Positions 1 through 12,667 of a DNA stretch of 64,000 bases are shown piece by piece. Source of the stretch: Batillaria attramentaria (taxonomy: Eukaryota > Mollusca > Gastropoda > Batillariidae); the NCBI GenBank assembly GCA_018292915.2, contig JACVVK020000223.1, positions 149,501-213,500 of the forward strand. Reading direction: 5' to 3'. The first letter of the stretch is position 1, and each line of letters starts with the position of its first letter. Under the pieces are notes generated by a model. It saw only the letters and a program-made list of their open reading frames with translations, was not told the origin of the DNA and ran no database searches. Both the position numbers and the translations under genes were made by a program.

Positions 1-1
1 A

Positions 2-3000
2 GAGAAGTTTTTTGATAACCTGCTGAATCTGATTGATACGGAGCCCGGCCTTCTTCTGACTGCTGTTCGGTGTCTGCCTCTTGACAGTCAAGTCAGAGAT
101 GTTATAGCACAGAGCATTGTTCAGAATGCCAAGGTCAAGGTTAGTGGCTGCTTTTATCGGGATTGTAGCTGGGTAAGGATAAATCTAAATTTTTCCCTAT
201 TGCTGGAGTACGGTTGCACGCCGTTAGTTGACTGATAATAGAACAGTAACATAACATTAATGATAACACAAAACTTTTAAAAATTTGATTTCTTTTTCGG
301 AGCTGTGTTTATTTACGGTACAAATTTCACTGCTACAGTGTTTGTGTGTTTACAGACACTGCGAGGAGAGAACTGTGAACTGTAAAAACAAGAAGAGGGC
401 AAAAAATAAAACCAAAAATAACAGTAACAGCCAAACAAAATCCAACAACAGCAAACATGCCCACTCACATAACACACTGACATGCTCACACACCCCCATC
501 CCTTATGCGCACACGCGCGCGCACACACACCCACAGAACTGATTTGCTGCCAACCTACCTACCCCATGTTTTAGATAAAGGGGCTAATTTAACCATGTTT
601 ATGCTTACAGATCGTTCTGAGCTGTTTTGCGGTGTTTTGATGGTGTCTATCATCACACCACTTAGACACCGGGACAGCAACAGCATCTGTAATGCTAGCA
701 CTGAGCCAGCAGAAGCATACTCGATGATGTGGTGACCACACTGAACGCTCCAGTAGTGTAGTGTGAAAAGTCATAGAATTTGAATGTTCGACGACTCACC
801 CAAAGTGAAAACAACATTTTATCGCGTTAAGAGCTGTGCTAAATTCATCAAGATAGAGTATTTTGAGCGCATGGTCGCACTCACGAGCGAAACTGTTCCA
901 AAACGTAAGTTGGCTTAGCAAAGATGGAACGAGCCCATTCAAAATGAAACTGGAAACAAATACTTTTCTCATCTTTCTCCCACCCAAATCCCCCCCCCCC
1001 TCCACCCCCCCCCCCCCCCCCCCCCCCCCCCACCCACCCCCGTGTATTATTGTTTAAAAATATGCAACTATCAAGTGCAGGTTTGTCATGTATCTGTATT
1101 TTACGCGTGTGTTTCAGGACCTTGTGTTTGCACTCATCATCGCCAAGAACCAACTGGTGACGCTGGTGCGTATGAAGAAATATTACCTGCACCCCATGGA
1201 TCTCCATCTTATCATCAACCTCGTCAACGCCTCCGAGTCTTTCAAAGAAGCCGAGTCATGGACACCCATCTGTCTGCCTAAGTTTGATGCCAGGTATCCC
1301 TCGCTTATGATGCAAAACGTGCTGGTGTCTGTGTGTACCAGATTGTTGTAATATTTTCTGGGTACCAAAACCACAGATCCATTGCACCATGGAGCTGTGA
1401 GGGACATGCTGGGTGATAGGGCCCTTCACTAGTCTTGCCTCCTCTCAGTTTCCTCAACCCCCCCCCCCCCACCCACCCACCCACCCACCACCCCACCCCC
1501 TACCCTCTATCTTTTTTCTTCTTTTTTTTCCTGTCCAGGGAACTGCTAGATCTAGAGATCACTCTTCCCATGCAGGTGCAGTTCTCTCCCTTGCAGCGTC
1601 CGCTTACCTGTTTATTCCCTTTGAGTAGTACTTTTCGCTGCGTGCAAACTTTTTACTTGTGATAGTTGTTGGAAAGTGTTGCCTTTATTTTGTAAATGTG
1701 CAGGCTGATACTAGGCAACAGTAACAACAATAACACAAACTGTATTTGAAAAAGATGAAAAGTGATACATGTGGTGGGGGGGGGGGGGGGCATGTAGAAG
1801 GAACAAACTGAGGAAAAATTGTGGGGATTTTTTGTTGTTTTACAGTTTGGTAAATGAAATGTAATGTTCTGCTTCAGTGGCTTCCTTCAGGCTCACGTAT
1901 CTTACCTTGACGAGGATTGCCAAGTGTGTCTTCTCCTGCTGTCCGTAGACCGAGACTCGTTCTTCACTCTATCAGAAGCGAAGGACAGGATCAGAGCAGT
2001 GAGTTTTCTATCTCACTAGGAGCGTTTCCTCCTCTGAAGCACTTCAGATCATGCCAGAGTGCAGAAAATTGCACAGATTTTAGTGTTCTTCAGGCTGGGG
2101 AACTGTCCGCCAATTGGCGGTCCTCCGCCAAACTTCCGACCCTCTCCGCCAAAAAAATCGAAGTTTCCGCCAAAAAAAAAAAAAAAAACGGGAAAAAAAA
2201 AATCGGAGGAAAGTAAAGACGGAGCCGACCGCTGTGCCACTGTGGAGTCAATTTCGCAGCCATGTTGCGCGGCCATGGCCTGCCTAGCGTCACTTCCGCT
2301 TTTATTCTCCGGCGCCAAATCACACCACTCGCGCGTTCCTTTTGTATAGGTTTGCGTCTACGGCGGAGATGGACAGCTGGCGCTTTCGTCAGCCATGTTT
2401 TACAATGCCACTGCACTTGGCGATGCCGTCGTTAGGGAACATTTTTGCGCGTCGGCAAGCTTTAGAGGACGAATGCAAGAAGAATCGTTGGCTATGAGCG
2501 TGGACAGATAGGTGGGTGACCGATGCAGACGGCGAAACGGAACGGGTTGGCGAACACATCCGCAGAATAAAGACCGCAGTAATTCCCCATTTCGTTGAAG
2601 AACTGCGAAGCAACGAGCGAGCCCAGTACAAGTATATATCTATGCTTACGACTCGATTCATGATAATAACGACGATGAAAGACAAGATACTGTCTAGGAA
2701 GGGGTGATAAAAAATGACAAATGGGGTTGGTATCTACATGTATTTTGTGTCCATCTACTTTCTCAGAGAGGCTGAAATCAGGGGAGCACCAGCATGTGCA
2801 ATATGCTTCGAAATTTCTAGTCACAAGTTTTCGGAATAATTCTCCTCTGATTTGAAGTGACTGTGACTTACATTGTTAAGTGGAACTGGTCAGAGTACAC
2901 AGAGTGTAGTCTGTCTGACTTGTAGGGGTAATGTGGGTTTAATTCTAGTGAAATGTTTGCCCTCCTACACAGAAGGAACTGTGCAGATTAAGTGTTGTGG

Positions 3001-4064
3001 ACAGTTGATTTGGCTTTCAAAACTTTTTCCTCCATTTAAACAAGAAGTCAATTATTTTTTGGTTGATTGAAATGGAAGTGAATGGCAAGACACACAGGGT
3101 CTTGAGAAAAAACAAATGTGACGCCCCCCCCCCACGATTTGAGTCTGAAGTCACTGTTTGAAGTTTTTGAGGTTTTGATATGATCTTACAGGTTTTTTAA
3201 TGCTGAATCCAATGGTGAAAACCAGATTAAAATCGGATAATTATTTTTGAAGTTATGATCTGTTGAAATGACGTACCCCATGAAACAAAATAGCCACCTC
3301 GGTCGGAAAATCGGGTGTTGCACTATTCAGCTGCATGTAACTTCCGACTCATTTCGTGGCGTAGCGTCACAAATGTGCCACCCCAGTGAAAATATTCTAC
3401 TCCATTCAGTCCTCATTTGAATTTTAATGGCTAATTTGACTGTTATGGTAGTTGTGTTTTTCTTCAGTTCTGAACTGTTCACTATAAGGTGACAGGAAAG
3501 GCCTGCAGATGTGCATTTAAATGAGCATTGTTCAGTGCCTTGTGAAAAGTTTTAGAAAAATTTAGCAAATAGGTTTACAAGGTCAGCAGCATAGGCAAGG
3601 ATAAAGTGTGACAAACAGAAGCAATCCAGGTGTAAATGTCATGCTAATAATTTCACTTTTAGGTGCCAGGAGAGGTCACAAATTGCCTGTGAAAGTACTG
3701 AAATTTGTTTTCTTCCGGGGGGCTTTGCCCCCCTGGGCCCCCCAGCAGGGCGCTGCCCCTGCACCCCACCGGGGCCTTGGCGGCCCCTGGACCCCGGCCT
3801 GGGTTTCAGTCTTTTTTTTTCTCAGGAATTCCCCAGCCTGGTTCTTCTTTTTTCTGTTTTTCTGGGGCAGTATGCCAGACATCCCTAGCATAATGCATTT
3901 GCTTTGCAGATGTGTGCTTGTGGCGTTTGTCACTTCATCACTAAGCGTTTCACACTTTTTCTCTTTTCAGGTCATGGACCATTTTATGCCGTACTTGATG
4001 ATGATGATGATGATAATTACATGTATTATTATTTAACTCTCTCGCTAAAACACACACACACTGT

Positions 4065-4109
<45 letters not shown>

Positions 4110-4212
4110 TGACACACACACACACACACTGTGACACACACACACACACACACTGTGACACACACACACACACACACTGTGACACACACACACACACACA
4201 CACACACACTGT

Positions 4213-4275
<63 letters not shown>

Positions 4276-5655
4276 ATGTTTTTGCTTTGAAGATGTAATA
4301 TATGCATTAGTAATGTGAGTAAGAAATTAGAGTTAAAACAAGCAGAAGACTTGTGACTGTTAAATTGACTATAGCAAATTTTACATTAGCAGTTCAGGAG
4401 TATTGAAGGTTGAGTAGTGCCTGAAATCCTGAGTATACGGATAACATTATTGTCTAACCGGGCTACGCCACTGGAGCCTGTAAACCATGCCTCCCTCTCT
4501 GTCTCAGCGTCTAGTCCGCTACAACGCACTGTCAGCAATTAACAGCTCACTGCGTAGAACCAGCTACAGCACCCAGCAGTGTGCCATCTCGGATCTCCGG
4601 CACTTTCTGTACAAAGCTCGCAGCACGGCACAGTACACGAGTCCCGAATTAGAGGCCCCGTACACGAAGCCCGAGGAACAGGAGCGACTGTTTGGCTTGT
4701 ATCACTACCTCCACCACCGGATCCACACCTCCGGAAGACCACTCAAGATACTGTTCCACGTTGGACAGTATGAGACACTCCTTGGCTGGGTAAGTTACCC
4801 CCTCATGTCTGAATTCGGCGATACGTCCTGTTCCTTTTGCTGCATTTATGGTCATGGTCATTCTCGTCATAATAGAAACTGTAGCACTCCTTTAACGCAA
4901 ATGGTACCATACAGTGTGCACTAATTCCCATGCCCATCAGTTGTCAATATTTGTCAACGCAGAAATATGAAAGTTTTCAGATCTGCCCAACTGTGCACGC
5001 AAGCAGAGTGTTCTCCCTTGCAAAGCAGCTGTCAAGGAATAGTTGATCTTGCCAAAGTCTTGCATGGAGAATGGCCGAAGCTGCAAGCTTGCAGTGCGAA
5101 AAGAATGAGAGAATGGGAATCGCCCTGCGTGGCATGGAATGTGTTAAGCAGTGCTGAATTTTTGTCCAGCCTCTAAAGGGAGATGATCCAAATGGTTTTT
5201 TTGACTGCGCACAGGAGGAGATCGGTGACCAGTTGCCTTACTTGTGCAACGTCCACACTTTATTTTTGACAGCAGTGTACATTTGAAGAAATTGAGAATA
5301 GTGATCTTCACAGTTTTAAAAGGAATTGAGAATACAAGTCGTAATCTTTATAGCTTTTTCAACATGAACTTTTTAACTCTGAAAACTGACGTGTATTCGT
5401 TTTAGTCTGTTTGCGAACTATCCACTCTGTTCAGCATTTGCAACATATTTTAACACTGAAGAGTGTTGTATTGTTGTTAGCCTCTTTTGCCAGCCTGTTC
5501 CCTCTCTTCTGCAGGTCACACAGGGTTTTGAGCTGTACGCTGTATTCGGACCTCTCATCACAAAGACAGGGGCAATCCATGCTGTGAATAGACTCCTGCG
5601 GTGGATAAAACGCGAGGAGGACAGGCTGTTTATCTTGAACTCGGTGACATTTTGA
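2..5655 (+). CDS. MON1: MON1 vacuolar fusion protein, C-terminal half (5' part lies outside the window)
   Basis: MON1 pairs with CCZ1 as the guanine nucleotide exchange factor that loads Rab7 on late endosomes. Visible exons are 2-140, 1118-1293, 1878-1998, 4508-4789 and 5515-5655, with GT-AG junctions and a stop at 5653-5655. They encode about 285 residues, matching the end of a roughly 550-650 residue protein. Family landmarks seen are [80 protein letters not shown] and the ending [18 protein letters not shown]. These belong to the second and third longin-type domains. The exon joins at 1293/1878, 1998/4508 and 4789/5515 keep the frame and the expected spacing. The first exon does not join in frame because of an apparent extra T near 119-122. 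Recognition of the family is firm; MON1A and MON1B are a vertebrate split and are not distinguished here. Confidence 0.93.
576..940 (-). repeat. Dispersed ~320 bp repeat (family R320), reverse copy in a MON1 intron
   Basis: This shares long stretches with 9866-10207, 18867-19150, 27418-27660, 35940-36200, 44253-44400 and 63530-63740. Diagnostic pieces are GTGTGATGATAGATACCAC, a block around CAGACGCTGTCACTG, and CTCGTGAGTG next to GTCGAACATT. It lacks coding capacity. The class is unknown; a non-autonomous DNA element is likely. Confidence 0.7.
985..1040. repeat. C-rich homopolymer tract
   Basis: Nearly pure poly-C sits just upstream of a MON1 splice acceptor. A second C-rich tract lies at 1457-1502. 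Length in the assembly may be unreliable. Confidence 0.85.
1999..4507. other. MON1 intron contents
   Basis: The intron between the third and fourth visible MON1 exons contains A- and C-rich tracts, a GC-rich piece with alternating runs of G and C at 3712-3800, and the CA array at 4050-4273. No second gene is visible in it. Confidence 0.6.
4050..4273. repeat. (AC)n microsatellite with regularly spaced TGTGAC interruptions
   Basis: CA dinucleotides are broken six times by CTGTGAC. The interruptions repeat at roughly 22-34 bp, which suggests higher-order duplication of a CA-plus-interruption unit. Confidence 0.95.
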
Positions 5656-5966
5656 CCGTGCAAGCACTGCTGTGGCCTGCTTCTTCCTAACAGTGATAAA
5701 CTTCGGGAGAATCGAGATTACCTGTGCGGACGAGCTGAGGCTCGCTTTGGTGACCTCTGGACTGTAGATATGTGGGAGAATCGCTGTAGATGGTTGAGGG
5801 TTGGAATTCCAGATGGTGAAGCATGCGTCTAGTACCGATGTGACCAAGTAAGCAATCAGTGTAGTGCACTGGGGGATAGCACTGGCGGGGCCAAACATCA
5901 ATTCTGACAATAATTATATGAGCTTGTGACAAAAGGGAATTTCGAAACAACCATCAGATATGGTCT

Positions 5967-6257
5967 TAAGAGGATAGGCTTTTGCTTGAAAATTTCTTTT
6001 AAATAGTGTTTCCAGAATTGAAAGATGATAATCCCATGAAACTGTAAAGAGAAATTTCAGTGCATCGCCACGAGCAATCGGAGCTTCAGGACATACTGAG
6101 CATGTCTAGCAGGGACGAACAAGTGAAATTTATTTGCTGTTCGTGCTTTTGGATACTAACTGAACAGTTTCGACACAGTATCATACCAAGAAAATTATGT
6201 ATTCAATTCATCACTTTATAAAATAATTTTTCAAGCAAAAGTACGTCTATCCTCAGA
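5967..6257. mobile_element. Foldback MITE downstream of MON1
   Basis: The left end carries AGGATAGGCTTTTGCTTGAA followed by AAT. The right end is its imperfect inverse, containing TTCAAGCAAAAGTACG then TCTATCCT. Length is about 290 bp with no coding sequence. The target duplication could not be fixed. Confidence 0.7.
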
Positions 6258-6429
6258 AGAAAATATGTGTTGGTGCTGCAAAAACCACACTGGCTTACCG
6301 TAGTATGCTAAGAGAATCAGGTTAGAGATCAGCAGTGATCATATCCAGCATGCTTAACACCAAGAGAAATTATTTGTAGTCATTATTGGGCTTTTTATAA
6401 TCAGTTTAGGTTTACCTTCTGTACTGTTA

Positions 6430-7004
6430 AGGCCGTTCTTAACCGGGCGAACCACCAGTCCGGCGAACTTGTTTGGAGAACTGGGTATTGTATACGAACA
6501 GGGCCAGCGCGCACACATACATAGTTCCAGAGGTTCGGCCGAACTAGTTCTCTTCCTTAACCGACCGAACAAGGCGAAAGTTGAGACAATCGTAGACAAC
6601 CAAAATGGCCGCCTTCGTAGATTGAGACGACGAGGCATTTGCGGTAGTTTTCGTTTTGAGTGAACTCTTGGAAGCCGGGGAAGAGGAGAAAAGAGGAAAA
6701 GAGCGCAAGAGAGGGAAATGTCAAGTGAGTCGATAGCCGCCATGCCGTCCGCCATTTTCCTCAGCTTTGTACATGCGCACAACAGCTCTCCCCGAGCAAC
6801 CAATTAGAGCGCAGGATCGGCCAAAGGATCGCGAGGGTTCCCACGACACGCTGTGCAGACCTCAAACCTAGTTCGGCAAACCTTTCGAACCAGGGTTTGG
6901 GAAGAAGTGTTCGGTCGGTTAAGAAACAACATGCGCGTATCTAGTTCGCCGTACTCTTCGAACCTAGTTCGCGAACCAAAAGTTCGCCCGGTTAAGAACG
7001 GCCT
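6430..7004. mobile_element. 575 bp TIR element with TTA target duplication (PIF/Harbinger-like MITE)
   Basis: Perfect terminal inverted repeats of at least 23 bp begin AGGCCGTTCTTAACCGGGCG and end in the exact complement. TTA flanks both sides, at 6427-6429 and 7005-7007. Internal sequence repeats GTTCG/CGAAC motifs and part of the TIR (CGGTCGGTTAAGAA). No transposase is encoded, so this is a non-autonomous copy. The superfamily is inferred from the 3 bp TWA duplication. Confidence 0.82.
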
Positions 7005-7178
7005 TTAGACTGGGATAACATGGTTGGTATATAAAAAAAAATATTGCCTTAGCTGTAGTTAAAAACTGGGCATAGAATGGGTGTACATTGGGGCATGTGT
7101 AACCTAGTGTTCAAGACAGTTCTGGTTATCTCTTTGGATGGTTGGAACAAGGAATAGTGGAATTAATTTGTTGTTCTG

Positions 7179-7391
7179 CAGCGATCGTCAAATGTGTCAG
7201 GACCATGGTAGCCATTCGGGCTACCGCCCTGAACAAAACTGGTAGCCCGAAAAAAATTCTGGAAGCTGGAGTGGCTGCTAGGTTCTGATTCATCTCAGAA
7301 TTCCTGCTCGCCATTCGGGCTACCGCTACCAGACGGTAGACGGTAAATTTGGTAGCGAAAGCGAGCGGGCGAGCGCATTTGACGATCGCTG
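7179..7391. mobile_element. 213 bp hairpin element
   Basis: The 16 bp end CAGCGATCGTCAAATG is repeated exactly inverted at 7376-7391. Inside, CCATTCGGGCTACCG occurs twice directly and its inverse once, so the element can fold extensively. Class unknown. Confidence 0.72.
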
Positions 7392-8650
7392 GGGCTGGCT
7401 GGTTGATGAAGTTCTTTTGCGCAGCATAGGAAAAACAATGAAATACTTGTTTGTTGCATGGTGTGTGAATGACCGGGGCAAGTGATGCACTGGTGTTCGG
7501 TTTGTTATGTTTCACGTTCATATTTATTGTTGTGTTGTGGAATGGTAGAGTAGTGAAGTGTGTGGTTCTGTAAAACTGTTGCATGTTCACCTACTTCCAA
7601 GACACGATCAGTGGCCATATAAAATCATACAATGCAGAGCCACTTTGTGCCTAAAACTTTCTTCTTCTTCTTCTTTTTTCTGGAAACCCAAGCACTGCCT
7701 TTTAGGATCAGGGGGAATTGAATTGTGTGTTACATGTATTCTGAAATGATTCATTTAGCCCTATATGTGTCGTGAACAATTTTGCTGTTAGGCATTAAGA
7801 ACTTTGGCAGATTTTCACGAAATCAGCTTTGCGTTAGTGTTTTTCGGTTGATAGCTGCTTCCTTCGATTGTACAATTTTCGTTTTGGGATTTGTCGTGTG
7901 TGATGCTATCTGACTTTTCTAGTCCCGTTTTTATGTAGCGTCCTCAGAATGTCTGCTTCGATCAGACTCTGTGTGTGTGCTTGCATGTGTGCGTGTGCGC
8001 ATGATGAAAATTGGGATTGGGATTGAAAATCAGTTGCTTATGAATGAAGCCAGAAAAATGCATTCGAAGATGGTGCAGCATGAAGTTTGAGTTTTGTGTG
8101 GATCATTGATGCTCTAAATTTCAAAGTCCCCAGTAGAAATTCTTAGGCTGTTGAGCTGTGATTCTGTGTAAATGTGACTGGAGAGAGAACCAGCCTCAAC
8201 TCCCTCACAAGGCAGTTCATGCAGCAGCGCACCCAAACTCTGCTGAGAAAATTCCACAAGGTTTGCGCAGATACTGGCAGATTGGTGTTCCATGGATGTT
8301 TATGTAGTTATTACAGGGTAGTGTGAAAATGGTTGTATGTTCATTTGGTTTTCACCCGGCTGTACAGAACAGTTGCCACATTACTGGGGTAATGGTACGT
8401 GTATTAACTTACCTTTTTTTTTTTTTTTTTGCATGACTTACCTTATTTTTTGCATTTCCTAAGTTTTCTCAGTTGCTTGCATCTGTGCTTGATCTTTCTT
8501 TCCTTTGCTGTTGTTGTTGGTTGTTGCTGTTGTTGATGACTTTTTTCCTTTTTTTTTTTCTTTTTTTTTCCACCAAGACCACATTTCATATCCCAACACA
8601 ATTTTGCTTGGGTTCACTCACCAACCTGAAGTACAGAAATGCTGCTGGGA
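7392..8650. other. Intergenic stretch with no recognised feature
   Basis: Only short poly-T runs (8407-8430, 8540-8570) and CTT/GTTGTT simple sequence are visible. No exon-like open frame with family resemblance was found. Confidence 0.5.
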
Positions 8651-8662
8651 ACTGAATAATCT

Positions 8663-8663
8663 G

Positions 8664-8696
<33 letters not shown>

Positions 8697-8703
8697 TGTG
8701 TGT

Positions 8704-8768
<65 letters not shown>

Positions 8769-8790
8769 TGAGAGAGAGAGAGAAAGAGAG
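8663..8790. repeat. (TG)n followed by (AG)n microsatellite
   Basis: About 100 bp of TG repeats, with two TA interruptions near the start, run into GA repeats. Confidence 0.95.
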
Positions 8791-9206
8791 GCTCACAGAG
8801 AGGAAGTTGGCTTACAGAACCCCCATCTCCTTTCAGCACAAAGTCATATACTTGAACCAAACCATAATATCAAGAGTCTGGTTACAGTTAACTGTTACAC
8901 AGATCATGATAATACGTATGATTATATAACAACATTGTCAACAGTTGTTGTTTTTGTTGTTGTTTTTCCTGTCTTCGTGGGCAGGATCTCTGACTTCTGT
9001 ACAGGCCTTTGATTTTATCTGTTGCTTGCACTTTCCAAGGGTGTACGCATGTATTTTGTTTCTAGTCTCAATGTACTCACAAGGTGTATTTGCTTCACCA
9101 AGAAGGTTCATACATACTTGTATTGAAAAAAGAAGAAAAAAAAAGAGGAAAAAGTGATTGTCTGTATCTGCGTTTCTGCACCCCTCCCCACCTCCCCCCT
9201 TCTTCA

Positions 9207-9246
9207 TTGTAATTGTAGGTGTATGTACATTGTGTGTGTGTGTGTG

Positions 9247-9345
<99 letters not shown>

Positions 9346-9440
9346 TAGAGAGTAAGAACACTTTATTGTTCCCGCATGAGAGAGAGTGACAGTGTCATTG
9401 AAATCATATTTATTCCTGAATGCCTCCTTGAACAAGTTTA
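9207..9440. repeat. Microsatellite-bearing duplicated repeat, copy 1
   Basis: AATTGTAGGTGTATGTACAT, then (TG)n and (GA)n, then AGAGTAAGAACACTTTATTG are repeated in the same order at 10360-10505 with a shorter TG tract. The TG array is therefore part of a mobile or duplicated unit. Confidence 0.7.
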
Positions 9441-9633
9441 AAGGTTTGTCAGTAAAGGATCGTCTTCTCTCGCTTAAGCACAGTGTACATTGTGTGTATG
9501 ATATTTATAACCAGAGACAAGAGTTCACCGAGTTTATGGTTTTGTTGAAAGTATGATATCCAGAACTTGAGTTATTCCATTCAAACTGTGTGTGGTGTTT
9601 ATTGTCTGCTGAAAATGTGCAAAAATGATAAAC

Positions 9634-9636
<3 letters not shown>

Positions 9637-9704
<68 letters not shown>

Positions 9705-9765
9705 ATGCTTTTGTGTGTGTGCGTGCATGTGTGTGTGTTTTTGTGTGTGTGTGAGAGAGAGAGAG
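9637..9765. repeat. (TG)n/(AG)n microsatellite
   Basis: TG repeats at 9637-9702 are followed by mixed TG and GA repeats to about 9770. Confidence 0.95.
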
Positions 9766-9865
9766 AGAGGAAGAGAGAAAAGCCGCACTGTATGATGTAT
9801 GTACAAGAGAACTGTTTATTGGAAGAAACAACAAATAAAGTTATTTCAATACAACTCAAAATACT

Positions 9866-10207
9866 GGGTTCCATTCCGTCTTTGCTAAGCCAGTTTATGT
9901 TTGGGAACAGTTTCGCTCGTGAGTGTCGCCTGTACGCTTGAAATACTCAATCTTGATGATGAACACAGCTCTTAATATCATTCACTGTTGTTAACACTTT
10001 GCGCGAGCGGTCGAACATTCAAATTCTATGACCGTTGTTACACTACTGGAGCGTTCAGTGCGTTTATCGAGTACGCTGCTGTTGGCTCAGTGCCGCCATT
10101 ACAGACGCTGTCACTATCCAGGTGTCTTAGTGGTGTGATGATAGATACCACGAAAACAGCTCAGAATGATATGTGAACATACAGATGGTAGCATTAGCCG
10201 CTTTAAT
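9866..10207 (+). repeat. Dispersed repeat R320, forward copy
   Basis: Matches the reverse complement of 576-940 along nearly its whole length, from GTCTTTGCTAAGCCAG to TAGCATTAGCCGC. Confidence 0.75.
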
Positions 10208-10359
10208 ACATTTTTTTTTTTTTTTTTTTTGGTCTGTGTGTACAGTAGCCTATCTGAGTGAGTGAACAGTGTTTGACTGGTTTTTAGCTTAATGGCGAAA
10301 CGACCTGTTCAACCGTCCAAGGGTGATATCAAAGACGGAACAATGCCAGCACAAATTTT

Positions 10360-10505
10360 AATTGTAATTGTAGGTTTACGTACATTGTGTGTGTGTGTAT
10401 GTGTGTGAGAGAGAGAGAGACAGACAGACAGACATAGAGAGTAAGAACACTTTATTGTTCCCACATGAGAGAGAGTGACAGTGTCATCAGTGAAACCAGA
10501 TTTCA
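10360..10505. repeat. Microsatellite-bearing duplicated repeat, copy 2
   Basis: Same order of blocks as 9207-9440. The TG tract is only about 20 bp, and CAGA repeats follow the GA tract. Confidence 0.7.
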
Positions 10506-10795
10506 AATTTTGGGCTCCCAGCTTGGGGTTCAGACTCCCGACCTGAGCATTGAAAGTCCAACACAGTTATGTTTGTTTGTTTGTTTGTTTGTTTGTTCTT
10601 CAAAGCCCTCTGTGGGCATGTGAACAAGAAAAAAAATGAAAAGACCACAGCAACAGAAATAAAACACAATCAAACAAAGTGAAAGCTAGACTGTCCCGGT
10701 TCCCCGATCAATGTGAAATCTTTTTTTTTTTTTTTTTTTTGGCATTTGTTGGTTTCCAGATTGGTAGTTTCATTCATTGGTTGGTAAAATACACT

Positions 10796-11083
10796 GGCAT
10801 AGGCAGAGGCTTGAAAAATCAAACGGGGTGCAACCTGGTGCATTCTGACAGCAAACGGTTTACTCACAGCATGAACCAGATTTCAAGGATTTTTTTTTTA
10901 AATTTGGCGGAAACTTTCTTTTTTCTGGGACTGCGGTATTTGTAGACTGTGACAACATTTTCAGCACGAAGAAGGGGGAGGGGGGAGAGAACAGATACTC
11001 TTGCCCGCCCCCCTCCCCCCATTTCTAAGAATGAGGGGGGGTGGGGCGAATACCCCCGCCCCCTCCCGGTTCCTACGCCAGTG
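10796..11083. mobile_element. TIR element with G/C-run interior (hAT-like)
   Basis: The left end CACTGGCATAGGCAG is mirrored at the right by GGTTCCTACGCCAGTG. The interior has long purine and C runs. CACTGGCRTAGG-type ends resemble hAT MITEs. Flanks (AAAATA left, AAGTATT right) do not give a clear 8 bp duplication. Confidence 0.55.
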
Positions 11084-11479
11084 AAGTATTCAGTTGTTTG
11101 CACGTCACACCGGCATTGCCAAAAAATCCAAGCGCTTCATACAACAATAAACACCCTACTCTTTGCTGACAGTGAGCATTGGAGCACATCGGGTTCAGCA
11201 CGCCAATGACTAACATGTGGTACCGTAGCACAGTATACAGCCGATATTGGGAAATGCCAATAGGCAAAAGCCGGCACAATAGCGTGGACATACTGAGAGC
11301 GCGTCAGTTTTATTGCGTGCGCACTTATCTCTGGGACAGTGCCAAACTACTACAAAACACTCGCCGAGCCTTTCCCGTGTCTTTGATATTGCTGATCAAT
11401 AGCAAGTCGATAGGTCTGCGCGTTTACAGGGACGCTGTCACGGAGGCGAATCAAAATGGCGGAAGTGTTGTGTTCAGTT

Positions 11480-11660
11480 TGGTTCGTGTGTGTGTGTGTG
11501 TGTGTTTGCTTGTTTTGTTGTTGTTGGTGGTGGTGGTGTGTGTGTGTGTTGTTGTTGTTGTTGTTGGGGTGTGTTTGTGTTGTTGTTGTCAGTTGTTGCT
11601 GTTGTTGTTGTTGTTTGTGTGTGTGTGTGTGTGTTTGTTGTTGCTGTTGTTGTTTGCGGT
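11480..11660. repeat. (TG)n and (TTG)n simple repeats
   Basis: Alternating TG and TTG tracts. Long frames rich in Cys and Val here are artefacts of the repeat. Confidence 0.9.
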
Positions 11661-11984
11661 GACTCAGGCTGGCTTATTAATTATCTTGTTCTACGTAGGC
11701 AGAAGCGCACCGCGTCAAGTACTTAAAAGACGATATTATCTGGTTGCGGATTGAAAACCAGCTAGACAGCGTCTATTTGTGGCTATTTTTAGTCACTTTT
11801 GTCGATCGACATGTAGCCCGGTACAGAAATGGAAGCGCTAGGCCACAGGCAGTCACATGTCTCTACTGTTAGAAGCCGCAAAGTCATGAAAAGATCTGTT
11901 CATACATTTTGGCAAACATCCGTAAATCGTAAGCGGCAGCTCAGTTTCAGTTCTCCGCCCTCAGAACTCAAAACGAACGTAGAG

Positions 11985-12418
11985 TTAAGACTTGTTAGCA
12001 GCAGCAGCGAAAGGTGAGGCGTTGGACTGCCCAGGTGGGTAGGCGGGGTCGCTGTAGGCCGGAGGGGGTGGGGCTGGCTGCCCGGGGGTGAAGCCGTACT
12101 GCTGGGTGTACCCCGGGGGTCCGGACTGGTAGGGTGGGGGTCCGTATGGTCCAGGCTGCCCCCAGGCCGTGTTTGAGTTTGAGTACTGCGCTGTGGAAGA
12201 AATATTTATTCAGTCATGATTAGTTTGAAGGTTGGGGTGGGGATAGTATGGGGTAAGGTCAAGTTGTGATGATGTGTCTTCAGTGCTTTCAAAGCTGGGA
12301 ATAAATAAGCTTGCTGTATGCCACACACACACACACACACACACACACATTGGCACACTGGCACACACACCGCGTAATAGTTAAATTCGACAAGGAACTT
12401 AGTGGATACCCCCCCCCC

Positions 12419-12452
<34 letters not shown>

Positions 12453-12587
12453 AGGCCGTATTGTCAGGACAGTGAATGCCTGTCACCATTAATCAAACAG
12501 TCAACATCAACCCGGAAGTGTGAATTCAGTGAATACTGATCCGTCTGTGGTCTTCGAGACCAGAAGAGTTCCGTTGTCCCAATGGCT

Positions 12588-12667
<80 letters not shown>

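Noticed and set aside
2059..2416. Proline/lysine-rich frames in the MON1 intron
   Set aside because: They are driven by poly-A and CCGCCAA simple sequence, with no splice support.
6354..6803. 149-codon minus-strand frame
   Set aside because: Most of it lies inside the 6430-7004 MITE and has no recognisable domain.
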